From positions 1 to 62,633 of the forward strand of contig NZ_JJML01000003.1 in assembly GCF_000775285.1 (NCBI RefSeq): a DNA stretch of 62,633 nucleotides. Direction: 5' to 3'. Position numbers and translations under genes: made by a program. This document shows positions 19,475-29,346 of the stretch, piece after piece (the stretch's first letter is position 1; every line of letters begins with the position of its first letter). The DNA comes from Neosynechococcus sphagnicola sy1 (GTDB lineage Bacteria; Cyanobacteriota; Cyanobacteriia; Neosynechococcales; Neosynechococcaceae). The notes beneath the pieces were generated by a model, which worked only from the letters and a program-made list of their open reading frames with translations, ran no database searches and was not told the origin of the DNA.

Positions 19475-22400
19475 ATGAAAATTTTTGGCAAGCGTTATCT
19501 CTTCATGATGGGAATAACAACTTCGGCTGTTATCGCTGTTTCTAGCATCGTTTTCCTTTTACAATTACGCAAGCAATACCAGCATGAATTAAGTTTGATT
19601 GAAACTAGATTATATGATCGTACCCTAGAGATTGAGCAACTGACAGACAATCTGTTACAGCGGCTTCAGAGTTATCAGATTCATGCCGAGTCCGTGGTGA
19701 AAGCCAGGGGGGTTCGGATAAATCTTGCGTCTAACTATAACCAGTTACAGCCGTTACCAGGGATGAATCAGTTTGCCATGGATCATGTTCATCCTCCTCT
19801 AACCAAGGAAATGGTCGGCAATCTCACAGGGAGGGGATCTCTGGAAAAGCGCTCCCCAGATTTTTACCATGAACTGGATATGGCGCTGCTTTTAAACCCA
19901 GCTTTTCAGATCACAAAAGAAACGATGCCCCATGTCAGTTCTACCTACTATATTTCTGAACAGGAATTTATCAACGCTTATCCTTGGAAGCCCTCGAAGG
20001 TATTTAAATTTTTTGAGGGTCTTTATCAGGTAGATTCCTATCGTTTAGTGCGCCCCGAAAATAACCCCGATCGCAAAATTGTGTGGACGGTCGCTCAACA
20101 AAGAGATAAGAACCAAGACTTAGCGTCTGTGCCGGTGGTAACGGTGAGTGCTCCGATTTATTATGGGGATACCTTCTGGGGGGTAATATCTCTAGATGTT
20201 AAGCTCCAATTTTTGGATCAATTCGCCCGAGATATTGCCAGAACTGATCGTCTAGTCATGCTTCTAGAGCAACAAGGACAGCTCCTAGCCACACCCATTG
20301 ACGCGGGGTCAAAAAACGTCCGATTCAGTTCAGTCCAAAAAGTTCTACCCCCGGAAGCTAGTCAGAGGATCAAAGAAATTTTAGCTGATGAACCTGGAAA
20401 GTTTCATCAGGTGGGAAACCAACTATTTGTTTATGAAAACATCAAGAATACACCTTGGAAGATCCTCCTTTGGATTCACCAACAGGAAGTTTTAGTGGCG
20501 ATCTTGGGTCACACCATTTGGGGTTCGGTGATTCCGCTCTTAGGAGTTATCTTGATGGTCGTAATCGCCAATAGCGTCACCCGCCGCGAATTCATCGATC
20601 CCGCTAGCCATCTCGTCAGCCATATTGAAACTGAACGCCAGAAACTGGAACACTATCTGGCATTTGGTACCACCATTAGAGATCAAGCACTGGAACCTCC
20701 CATTCCCCCTGTACCCCAGCTTTGGAAGCATTGGTTTGATGTTATTTCTAATATCTTTGAAGAGAATCGCAACTTGCTAAGCCGCTTAAAAATTGAGGCT
20801 AAGTCGCTGGCTACAGCTTCTACAGCACTACAGCTTGTGAATGAAAAACTTGAGGAGGCCAACCGGACTCTGGAGCAAAAAGTAGAAGATCGCACCGCAG
20901 CCATGCGAGAGGCCATGCAGGAAGCTGAACAGGCTCGCGTGGCTGCGGAAGCTGCTAATCGGGCAAAAAGCACTTTTCTCGCGAATATGAGCCATGAGTT
21001 ACGGACTCCGATGAACGCCATTATTGGCTACAGCGAGATGTTGATTGAGGAAGCTGAAGATCTTGAGCCAGAAGAATTTGTCCCAGATCTACGAAAAATT
21101 CAAGGCTCGGGAAAACATCTACTGGCATTGATCAATGACCTGCTGGATCTGTCCAAAATTGAGGCAGGGAAAATGGAACTCTACATAGAGTCCTTTGAGA
21201 TCCAGGAATTAGTGGCGGAGGTGGTTGCAACCATCCAACCGTTGCTACGACAAAACGGTAACACGCTTGAGGTGAACTTGGATCCAGCCATTGGAACGAT
21301 GGCGGCGGATCTGACAAAGGTACGTCAGAGCTTATTTAATCTTCTCAGTAATGCCTGTAAGTTTACAGAGAAGGGCATTGTTGCCCTCGCGGTCAGCCGC
21401 ATTCACCCCATGGATCGGGACTGGGTGGTGCTGCAAGTGAAGGACACTGGAATTGGCATGACCCCGGAGCAGATGGGGAAATTGTTCCAGTCTTTCACCC
21501 AGGCCGATACATCTACCACCCGCAAGTATGGGGGCACTGGATTGGGGTTGGCGATTACGAAGCGGTTTTGTCAAATGATGGGGGGAGATATCAGCGTTGA
21601 GAGTCAGGTGGGTCAGGGCAGTACCTTTACAATTCAGTTGCCAACGGAGGTGGGGTGTCATCACGAAATCTCTCCGATGACCTCATCAGCCCCCAGTATT
21701 GAGACTTTATCACTCCCGGATCAGCGAATGTTGGTACTGGTGATTGACGATGATCCGACGGTGGGAGACTTGGCACAGCGGTTTCTCACCCGTGAAGGGT
21801 TTCGGGTTGTGAGTGTCCGGGGGGGGTAAGAAGGACTGCGAATGGCCCGACAATTGCACCCGGATGCCATCACTCTGGATGTAATGATGCCCCATATGGA
21901 TGGATGGACGGTATTAACAGCCCTGAAAGCCGACCCAGAACTCGCGGCAATTCCAGTGGTGATGTTGACCATGGTGGATGAGCGCAACTTGGGTTACGCC
22001 TTGGGAACCAGTGACTACCTCACAAAGCCGATTGAGCGCGATCTCCTCGTGCGGGTGTTGACCAAATATCAACCCCACTTGGTCAGCAATCGGGTGTTGG
22101 TGATCACTGCCGATTCCAGCGATCGCATCGAATTACGACAGCTTTTGGAACGGGAAGGCTGGACGGTGGTGGAAACTGAGCAGGGAGCAGGGGCGCTGGA
22201 GCAAATTGCGATCGCGCAACCAGACGTGTTGCTCTTAGATCTAATGCTGCCCGATCTGGATGGATTTGAGGTAATTGCCCAGATACGAAGCCACCCTACC
22301 TGGAAGTCGCTACCCATTGTTGTCCTCACAGCCCAGGAACTTACTGCCACTGAGCGGCTGAAGCTGAGTGGCTCCGTCGAACAAATTATTCAAAAGCATT

Positions 22401-22507
22401 CACAAAATTTGGAGCAAACCTTGAAAGAACTCCAACAGCTTGTAGCGACAGCCGTTGATTTCAACGTTGATATCCCAGTAGATCTTACGCCTGAGAATAA
22501 GCCCTGA
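19475..22507 (+). CDS. Hybrid sensor histidine kinase with two receivers, in-frame stop
   Basis: The N-terminus has a membrane helix (about residues 9-29), a large Cache-like sensor and a second helix (about 345-365), then a coiled coil (450-500), HisKA with His507 in [14 protein letters not shown], and a HATPase domain ([26 protein letters not shown]). Two receiver domains follow ([15 protein letters not shown] and [15 protein letters not shown]). A TAA at 21827-21829 interrupts the first receiver in the same frame, after VVSVRGG, where a glutamate is expected before [12 protein letters not shown]. Either a GAA-to-TAA nonsense change or a base-calling error beside the 8-G run explains it. 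If real, the kinase loses both receivers. It lies 77 bases after the Cache-HAMP gene. Confidence 0.83.
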
Positions 22508-22551
22508 CGGTATCATAAAATGATGAGCTTTACGTTGCTTCAGGGGTTAAA

Positions 22552-22929
22552 ATGCCCAAGATCCTGCTAGTCGAGGATAACGAGATGAACCGGGACATGC
22601 TCTCGCGCCGTTTGATGCGCAAGGGCTTTGAGGTGATCATGGCCGTGGATGGGGATGAGGGCGTGAGAATGGCTCAATCACAGACACCGGATTTGATCCT
22701 GATGGATATGAGCTTACCGATTCTGGATGGCTGGGAAGCAACGCGACAAATCAAGGCCAATTGCCAAACCCAGAACATTCCTGTGATTGCCCTCACGGCC
22801 CACGCTATGTCGGGTGATCGTGAGAAAGCGTTAGCAGTCGGTTGCGATGACTACGATACCAAGCCCATTGACCTTCCCCAACTCCTGGATAAAATTGCCA
22901 GTTTGCTGACCCAGGGGGCTCCGTCATGA
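22552..22929 (+). CDS. CheY-like single-domain response regulator
   Basis: This 125-residue stand-alone receiver has the acidic pair E8/D9, the phospho-acceptor Asp52 in LILMDMSLPILDGW, the conserved Thr/Ala switch in VIALTAHAM and Lys in DTKPID. It has no output domain. Its stop overlaps the next gene's ATG (ATGA at 22926-22929), so the two are coupled. It probably accepts phosphate from the preceding hybrid kinase and passes the signal by protein contact. Confidence 0.93.
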   Translation: MPKILLVEDNEMNRDMLSRRLMRKGFEVIMAVDGDEGVRMAQSQTPDLILMDMSLPILDGWEATRQIKANCQTQNIPVIALTAHAMSGDREKALAVGCDDYDTKPIDLPQLLDKIASLLTQGAPS

Positions 22930-24195
22930 CTGCTGAGGTTACCAACTCTCAGCCTGCCCGTCCAGCGCCGGATGCATCCATCTACCTCAATCATCTGCGC
23001 CACGAGTTGCGCACCCCCCGTGAACGCCATCATCGGCTACAGTGAAATGCTGCTAGAAGATGGCATCGAAGTCCAGGAGTCGGTGATTTCCGATTTAGAA
23101 AGAATTTTGCGGGGTGGACGATCCTTACTGGCTGAAGTCAACCAGATTTTTACCTCTCCCCAAGCCAATGCCACCCTTGCAGATCTCCATTCTCCGGTGT
23201 TGGTGCACCAGATTCGCCATCAACTTCGTCACCCCCTGGCAGCGGTGATTGGGTATGCAAAGCTCTTGCTAGAAGAGGCAACGCTTGATCTGCATCCCGA
23301 TCTGGAAAAAATTCTGGGGGCAGCTCAACACCTCCTAGCTCAAGTGGATCAGATCCTGGAAGTTGTCTGTGGCGATCGCCACCAGTACCTGCAATTATCT
23401 AGGGGTGCCCAGTCCACTGAGACCACCCTGATGCAGGCCGTGGTAGAGGCTCTGCCACGCCAACGACAGGACTGGCACCCCCCCTCAGATAGCGGACACT
23501 TCACCATTCTGGTGGTGGACGACAATCCAATTAATCGGGATTTAATCTGCCGCCAACTGGAGCGACAGAGCTATGGGGTAGCCATCGCTGAAAATGGCCT
23601 CCAAGCGTTGCAAATCTTGTTCACAGAACGAATCTCTCTGGTTTTGCTCGATGTGATCATGCCGGAGATGAATGGCTACCAAGTTCTGGAAGCGCTCAAA
23701 GCCGATCCCCAGCACCGAGATATTCCTGTGATTATGATTTCAGCCTTGGATGAAATGGATAGTGCGGTTCACTGTATTGAAATGGGAGCGGAAGAATATC
23801 TCTGTAAACCTTTTAACCCGATTTTGCTCACCGCTAGACTTCATGCCTGTCTGGAGAAAAAGCGCCTGCGAGATTTAGAAGTCGAATATCTGCAACAGGT
23901 TGCCAAGGTAACAGCGGCAGCAGTGGCGGTGGAGACGGAGACCTTTGATCCGGGCAGCCTCTCTGAGGTGGCTCGACGCTCCGATGCCCTCGGGCAGTTA
24001 GCGCGCGTGTTTGAGCGGATGGCGAAGGAGATTTACCTGCGGGAAAAGCGCCTCCAGCAACAAATCCAGCAGCTGCGGATAGAAATTGATCAAACAAAAA
24101 AGGCGCGTCAGGTTGCTGAAATTACTGAAAACGATTACTTTTATGAGTTGCAGCAACGAGCTAGGGATTTACGAAAACGGGCTACTGATGCCTAA
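22926..24195 (+). CDS. Tandem HisKA-receiver protein with C-terminal tail motif, frameshift
   Basis: Repaired, this is 422 residues. Two histidine-kinase dimerisation-like segments come first: [19 protein letters not shown] (His26) and RHQLRHPLAAVIGYAKLL. There is no HATPase domain. A receiver follows (TILVVDDNPINRDL, LVLLDVIMPEMNGY, CKPFNP), then a coiled coil and the tail LRIEIDQTKKARQVAEITE NDYF shared with the Cache-HAMP sensor. One extra C in the run 23014-23019 breaks the frame; without correction only a start at 22972 inside the wrong context is seen. It may act as a phosphotransfer hub rather than a kinase. Confidence 0.8.
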
Positions 24196-24275
24196 AGGGA
24201 GCGATCGCTGGTTTTATTGTTTCTGAAAACAACCATCGGAATCAGAGCCGTACTTAACTGCAAGAGGAGTCCTTG

Positions 24276-25031
24276 ATGTCCCAAATCATCTCAATCCACT
24301 CCTTCCGAGGAGGGACTGGCAAATCCAACATGACGGCAAATCTCGCGGTCACCATTGCCAGCCAAGGTCATCGGGTAGGAATTGTCGATACTGATATCCA
24401 ATCTCCAGGAATCCACGTCATTTTTGGCTTCGAAGAAGACATGATGAAGCTGGCACTGAATGACTATCTATGGGGGCGCTGTGCGATTGAAGAAGCCGCC
24501 TACAATGTTAGCAACATCTTACCGGACGCTTCCCAGGGTCAAATCTATCTGATCCCTTCCAGCATCAAAGCTGGAGAGATTGCCAGAGTCCTCCGGGAAG
24601 GTCTGGATGTGGGCTTGCTCAATGATGGCTTTCGGGAACTCGTCCAACAACTGAATCTAGACTATCTCTTTATCGATACCCATCCGGGACTGAATGAGGA
24701 AACCCTGCTCTCCATTGCCATTTCCGATGCTCTGGTGATTATTCTGCGCCCAGACCGCCAAGATTTCCAGGGAACTGCTGTCACCGTTGATGTCGCTCGG
24801 AAATTGGATGTCCCTAAATTGCTGTTGATGATCAACAAAATGCCCAGTGCCTTTGATCCAGCAACGGTGCGGCAGCAAGTCGAACAGAGTTATGATGCCT
24901 CTGTTGCTGGGATTTTTCTTGAAAATGAAGAGATGCTCCAACTCGCGAGTAGTGGAGTCTTTTGCCTGCACTATCCTGACCATCCCTTTACCAAGGAAGT
25001 GCAAAATGTGGCCCAGCAGTTACTGGCTTAA
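24276..25031 (+). CDS. MinD/ParA-like P-loop ATPase
   Basis: This 251-residue protein has the deviant Walker A at residues 9-18 (SFRGGTGKSN), a switch I Asp in GIVDTDIQSPGIHVIFG, and a Walker B-like YLFIDTHPGLNEETLL, then DALVIILRPD. Typical MinD/ParA proteins have KGGxGKT; here the signature lysine is Arg11. A C-terminal amphipathic helix of the MinD membrane-targeting type is not obvious. ATG 24276 has an AAGAGGAG site 6 bases upstream and is preferred over TTG 24273. It ends the signalling block, 80 bases downstream, so it may position or gate the signalling proteins; that is inference. Confidence 0.86.
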   Translation: MSQIISIHSFRGGTGKSNMTANLAVTIASQGHRVGIVDTDIQSPGIHVIFGFEEDMMKLALNDYLWGRCAIEEAAYNVSNILPDASQGQIYLIPSSIKAGEIARVLREGLDVGLLNDGFRELVQQLNLDYLFIDTHPGLNEETLLSIAISDALVIILRPDRQDFQGTAVTVDVARKLDVPKLLLMINKMPSAFDPATVRQQVEQSYDASVAGIFLENEEMLQLASSGVFCLHYPDHPFTKEVQNVAQQLLA

Positions 25032-25053
25032 GTAATTCCGATTGAGAAACATT

Positions 25054-26035
25054 ATGACAAGTGTCCCTGACACCATCCAACCTGGCTCACACCTCTGGCA
25101 GTGGCAGGGATTTTCAATTCGTTATCAGAGTGCTGGGGATGCTGGGAAGGCCGCCAGCCCTGACCCGTTGTCTCGGGCAGCCCTGGTGCTGATTCATGGC
25201 TTTGGCGCTTCTAGCGATCACTGGCGTCACAACCTCCCCGTCTTAGGTCAGACCTATCGTGTCTATGCCCTGGATTTGATTGGCTTTGGCCTCTCCGCGA
25301 AACCCCAACCTGGATCACGGGGAATCACCGATCAAATGGAATACACCTTTGAAGCCTGGGGAGAGCAGGTAATTGACTTCCTGCGTGAAGTGGTCGGTAC
25401 ACCTGCCTTCTTGATTGGCAATTCCATTGGCTGTATCGTTGCCCTCCAAGCCACGGTGATCGCGCCCAGTTGGGTGTTGGGAGTTGCCATGCTCAACTGT
25501 TCGCTGCGCCTTCTCCATGAGCGCAAACGCAGCCGTCTTCCCTGGCATCGTCGCTTCTCAGCCCCTTTACTGCAAGCGGTTCTTGGCAACCGCCAGATCG
25601 GGCATTTCTTTTTCCAGAAATTGGCAACTCCCCCGAGTGATTCAGAAGATTTTGCGTCAGGCCTACGGTCACCCTGAAGCGGTCACCGATCAACTGGTGG
25701 CACTGTTGCTGCGACCCGCTCAAGAGCCGGGGGCCGCCGATGTGTTTTTGGCCTTCACCGCTTATTCCTCCGGCCCCCTAGCTGAGGAGTTGCTTCCCCA
25801 GATCACCTGCCCCGTGTTAATCCTCTGGGGGATGGCAGATCCCTGGGAACCCGTTGCCCTGGGTCGAGATTTGGCAAACTTTGCCGCCGTTGAAGCGTTT
25901 ATTCCCCTAGAAGGGGTCGGTCACTGCCCTCAAGATGAGGCTCCCGAACAGGTGAATCCCCTTCTAGCTGCTTGGGTTGCGAAGCACTGGGTTGTGGAAA
26001 CCCCCGATCTAGAACGTGCTGAGACTCAAGGCTAG
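25054..26035 (+). CDS. Alpha/beta hydrolase, one-base frameshift
   Basis: Repaired, this is 326 residues. It has the alpha/beta hydrolase pattern: oxyanion HGFGASSDHW, nucleophile elbow GNSIGC (Ser), acid region LWGMADPWEP and catalytic His in GVGHCPQDEAPE. Such cyanobacterial proteins are often annotated as hydrolases or haloperoxidase-like, with unknown substrates. One extra C in the run 25630-25634 separates the two halves; removing it joins FFFQKLATP to RVIQKILRQAYGHPEAV. The frame opens at TTG 25042, but ATG 25054 is preferred. The MFS gene starts 9 bases after the stop. Confidence 0.86.
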
Positions 26036-26044
26036 ATAGTTCCC

Positions 26045-27258
26045 ATGCGCGATCGCTCTCCCCGCTTTTCTCCCTTGTTATTTATCTTTGCAACAATTCT
26101 GATTGACAAGCTAGGGGAAAGCCTGATTTTCCCCATCTTGCCCTTCCTGGTGGAGCCATTTCACTTCGATGCCCTCAGTTTAAGCTTGCTTTTTTCCTCA
26201 TACTCTGCCGCCCAGTTTCTCGCTGCACCTGTCTTAGGAGCGTTATCCGACCGCTATGGTCGGCGACCGATTCTCCTGATCTGTGTCATGGGAACGGCGA
26301 TTTCTTACTTTATGTTTGGTTTCGCAGGGCAAGCATGGCTGCTATTTGTCTCACGGGCGCTGGATGGGGCAACGGGAGCGGTGTCCTCTACTGCACAAAC
26401 CTACATCATTGACACCTCTGCTCCCCAGGATCGAGCCAAAAATTTTGGGCTGACGGGAGCTGCCTTTGGCCTGGGATTTATTTTGGGGCCGGCGATCGGG
26501 GGCTCCCTGGCGACGATTTACTTAAAATTGCCCATCGTTTTTTGCGGGCACCATTGCGCTGCTGAATTTTGGTTTGGGCTACTTGACGTTGGCGGAATCT
26601 TTGCCACTAGAGCAGCGTCAGGGGTTCAAGTGGCGAGACTTGAATCCCTTTTTGCAACTGAGTGACCTCTTTGTCAGACCAAGTATCCGGGGATTACTCT
26701 TAGCTTTTTTGATTTTCAACTTTGCCTTTGCTGGGTTTACCAGTATATTTGTCTTATTTTTAGATCGGCGTTTTAACTGGGGCCCCTCCCAGGCAGCCCT
26801 AGTCTTTGTAGCAATTGGGGTTGTTTCTACCGTGGTTCAGGCCGGTCTAATTCGGAAACTGCTGCCCCTCTGGGGGGAGGTGAAGTTAGCCATTTACGGA
26901 TTTATCCTCTTGGTTGTAGGCTTTGGTCTGATTGTGGTGATTCCCCGGCAAGCCTTACTCCTGAATCTGATTCTTTACACCAGCGTTACCCTGATCGCCA
27001 TCGGGGTGGGTTTTGTGTTGCCCTCGATCCGGGGGTTAATTTCCAATCTGGTGTCCGATCAAGAACAGGGCAAAACCATTGGCAGTACCCAGGGACTTCA
27101 GAGCGTTGCCGCGATCCTAGGCCCAATTTGGGCAGGTTGGACCTTTGATCACCTGGGGATTTTTACCCCGTTTCTGGATGGCTGCGGTGCTAATGCTGCT
27201 AGCCCTGGGATTCACCCTTAGTAACCTGAATGCTAGGCCGCGATCGCACAAGTTCTAA
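26045..27258 (+). CDS. MFS transporter, two one-base frameshifts
   Basis: Repaired, this is 403 residues with twelve hydrophobic segments. The MFS loop 2-3 motif is GALSDRYGRRPILL, and the TetA-like pattern GAAFGLGFILGPAIGG follows. It resembles drug or metabolite exporters of the TetA type. One extra T in 26538-26543 and one in 27171-27173 break the frame. Corrected, LPIVFAGTIALLNFGLGYL and IFTPFWMAAVLMLLALGFTL are read and the gene ends at TAA 27256-27258. It is nearly contiguous with the hydrolase gene and is probably co-transcribed. Confidence 0.84.
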
Positions 27259-27642
27259 GGTCAGGACTGACGCAGTTGGTGAAAGAGAGAACAAAGGAGC
27301 AGCTCAGCAGGAGCGCACAGCCTCCCGAACAATGCTGAGTTTAGACTCATACCAACTGATACCTGTGTTAAAAATCATGTCCATTCAGATCCATTTAAGT
27401 TTCCTGAAGTGGAAACGAGTAGACAGATCATTTGCTGAATTGGTTTCTGGAATAGAGGAAAGAATTGTAGCCCTGATATTGCAAGGGGTGCTATGGCAGA
27501 ATCATACTCTGAGTACAGGAAGCTGCAATCAATACGAGCAGGCGAGACTTTCTACCAGAAGTGGTAGGTTGTGACCAATCTGGATCGGTGAGGCCAGCGT
27601 TGGAGTTGATGAGTCCCTCAGAATAATGCAAAAGGGGTTGCT
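27259..27642. other. Intergenic stretch, no gene recognised
   Basis: This 384-base gap between the MFS gene and the permease gene has a 114-codon open frame (27230-27574), but it overlaps the repaired MFS end, has no known motif and has biased, non-cyanobacterial-looking composition. The segment probably holds the permease promoter. I see no clear terminator. Confidence 0.4.
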
Positions 27643-29176
27643 ATGAGTGAAGAGAAGCCAAGGGGTATCGTTCGCTACGAAGCCGTGGAAGATGACTATC
27701 TCCACAAACGACAGTTACAACGCAGTGCGGGTTGGATACTGCTGTGGGCGTTGGGTGTGGGAGCTGTGATTTCCGGTGACTTCTCGGGTTGGAATTTTGG
27801 TCTAGCGTCGGGGGGATTTGGCGGCTTGGCGATCGCCACCCTGCTGATGGCATTGATGTATGTCTGCATGGTCTTTAGTATTGCGGAACTGTCTGCGGCG
27901 CTGCCCCATGCGGGGGGCTTTTATTCCTTTACTCGCAACGCCTTTGGGCCTTTTGGGGGCTTTCTGTGTGGCGTTACCGACACCATTGAATATGTGATCA
28001 CCCCAGCGGTGGTCGTTTTCTTCATTGGCAGCTATATGCAGACCCTACTCCCTACCGTCCCCCTAGTGATTTGGTGGGTGTTGTTTTATGCCGTGTTTGT
28101 GTTGATTAACATTCGCGGTGTGGAACTAACGTTGAAGGCGGGTTTAGTCGTAACGGCGATCGCGGCGGCGGTGCTGGTGATCTTCTTTGTCGCGGTGATC
28201 TTCTCCGGTAAGTTTGACCCGGCCTTACTGGTGAATATTCCCCCGGAGCCTGGCAATCCCAACTGGCTTCCCTTCGGTTGGGCGGGGGTATTTAAGGCTT
28301 TGCCCTATGCCATCTGGTTTTATCTCGCCATTGAACAGCTTCCCTTAGCCGCCGAAGAAGCCCACGATACGGTGCGCGATATTCCCAAAGCGTTGATCTG
28401 GGGCATTGTTACCCTGTTGTTGCTGTCGCTGTTTGTCCTGGTTCTGAATACGGGTATGCCCGCTACCTTCGACATCAAGGACGACACTGGCAAAGTGATC
28501 GAAACAGTCACCGGGGCCGCTGCCATTAGCAGAACCGGAGCCCCAGTTGCCGATGGCTTCAAGGCCATTTTTGGGGAGGGACTGATCTTTACCGTCTTAA
28601 CCAGTCTGGCGGTTGCCGGTCTGATTGCCAGTTTTCACACCATCATCTACGCCTATGGACGAGTGCTATTTTCCCTGTCTCGGGCTGGGTACTATCCCCG
28701 TTGGATCTCGATTACGAGCAAATTTCATACTCCGGCGATCGCCCTGATTGTGGGAGCATTGATCGGACTGGCCTGTATTCTGATTCTCGATAGCAGCGGC
28801 CAGACGGTGCTAATCGGCAGTACGTTAATCAATATGGCGGTACTGGGGGCTGTGATTTCCTACGCGACGGTCATGGTCAGTTACATCAAACTCAAGATCA
28901 GTCGCCCCGACTTAGATCGCCCCTATCTCAGTCCCCTGGGAATTGGAGGAGCCGCCATTGGGGCGGTGCTGGCGATCGTGGCTTTGCTGGCCTGCTTTGC
29001 AGATCCGGCCTACCAGCCCGCCGTCGCTTGGGTGGTGAGTTTTTGTGGCGGTGATGGTTGCCTATTTCCTGCTCTATTCGCGCCATAAGCTGGTTGCCAA
29101 GGCTCCTGAAGAGGAAGAAGCACTCCTCGCCCGAGCCTTGAGCGAAATCGAACAGCCCGAAGTCTTGGGTAAATAG
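27643..29176 (+). CDS. Amino acid / ethanolamine-type permease (APC family), frameshift near end
   Basis: Repaired, this is a 510-residue APC-superfamily permease with about twelve helices. The N-terminal pattern GWILLWALGVGAVISGDFSGWNFGL and AIWFYLAIEQLPLAAEEAHD resemble ethanolamine permeases. One extra T in the run 29040-29044 replaces the last ~30 residues; without it the frame runs through FVAVMVAYFLLYSRHKLV to a TAG at 29174-29176. An aldehyde dehydrogenase follows 170 bases later on the same strand, suggesting uptake and oxidation of an amine or its aldehyde. The substrate is not shown by sequence. Confidence 0.85.
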
Positions 29177-29346
29177 GAACACCCGTCGCCCCTCTGAATC
29201 CAGGGGTGGTGCATCAAGTGGGAGAATTTGGAAAGAATCTGGGGTTAGAATTCAGCGATGATCTGACTTCTAACTCCTAGGTTCCTCTGAGGCATTGCTC
29301 TGCCACCTTTAGACAGCTCCCTCGGTGAAGCCAGCGCGGAGAACAG

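Noticed and set aside
27230-27574. 114-codon frame after the MFS gene
   Set aside because: Overlaps the repaired MFS end, has no motif and no plausible ribosome site.
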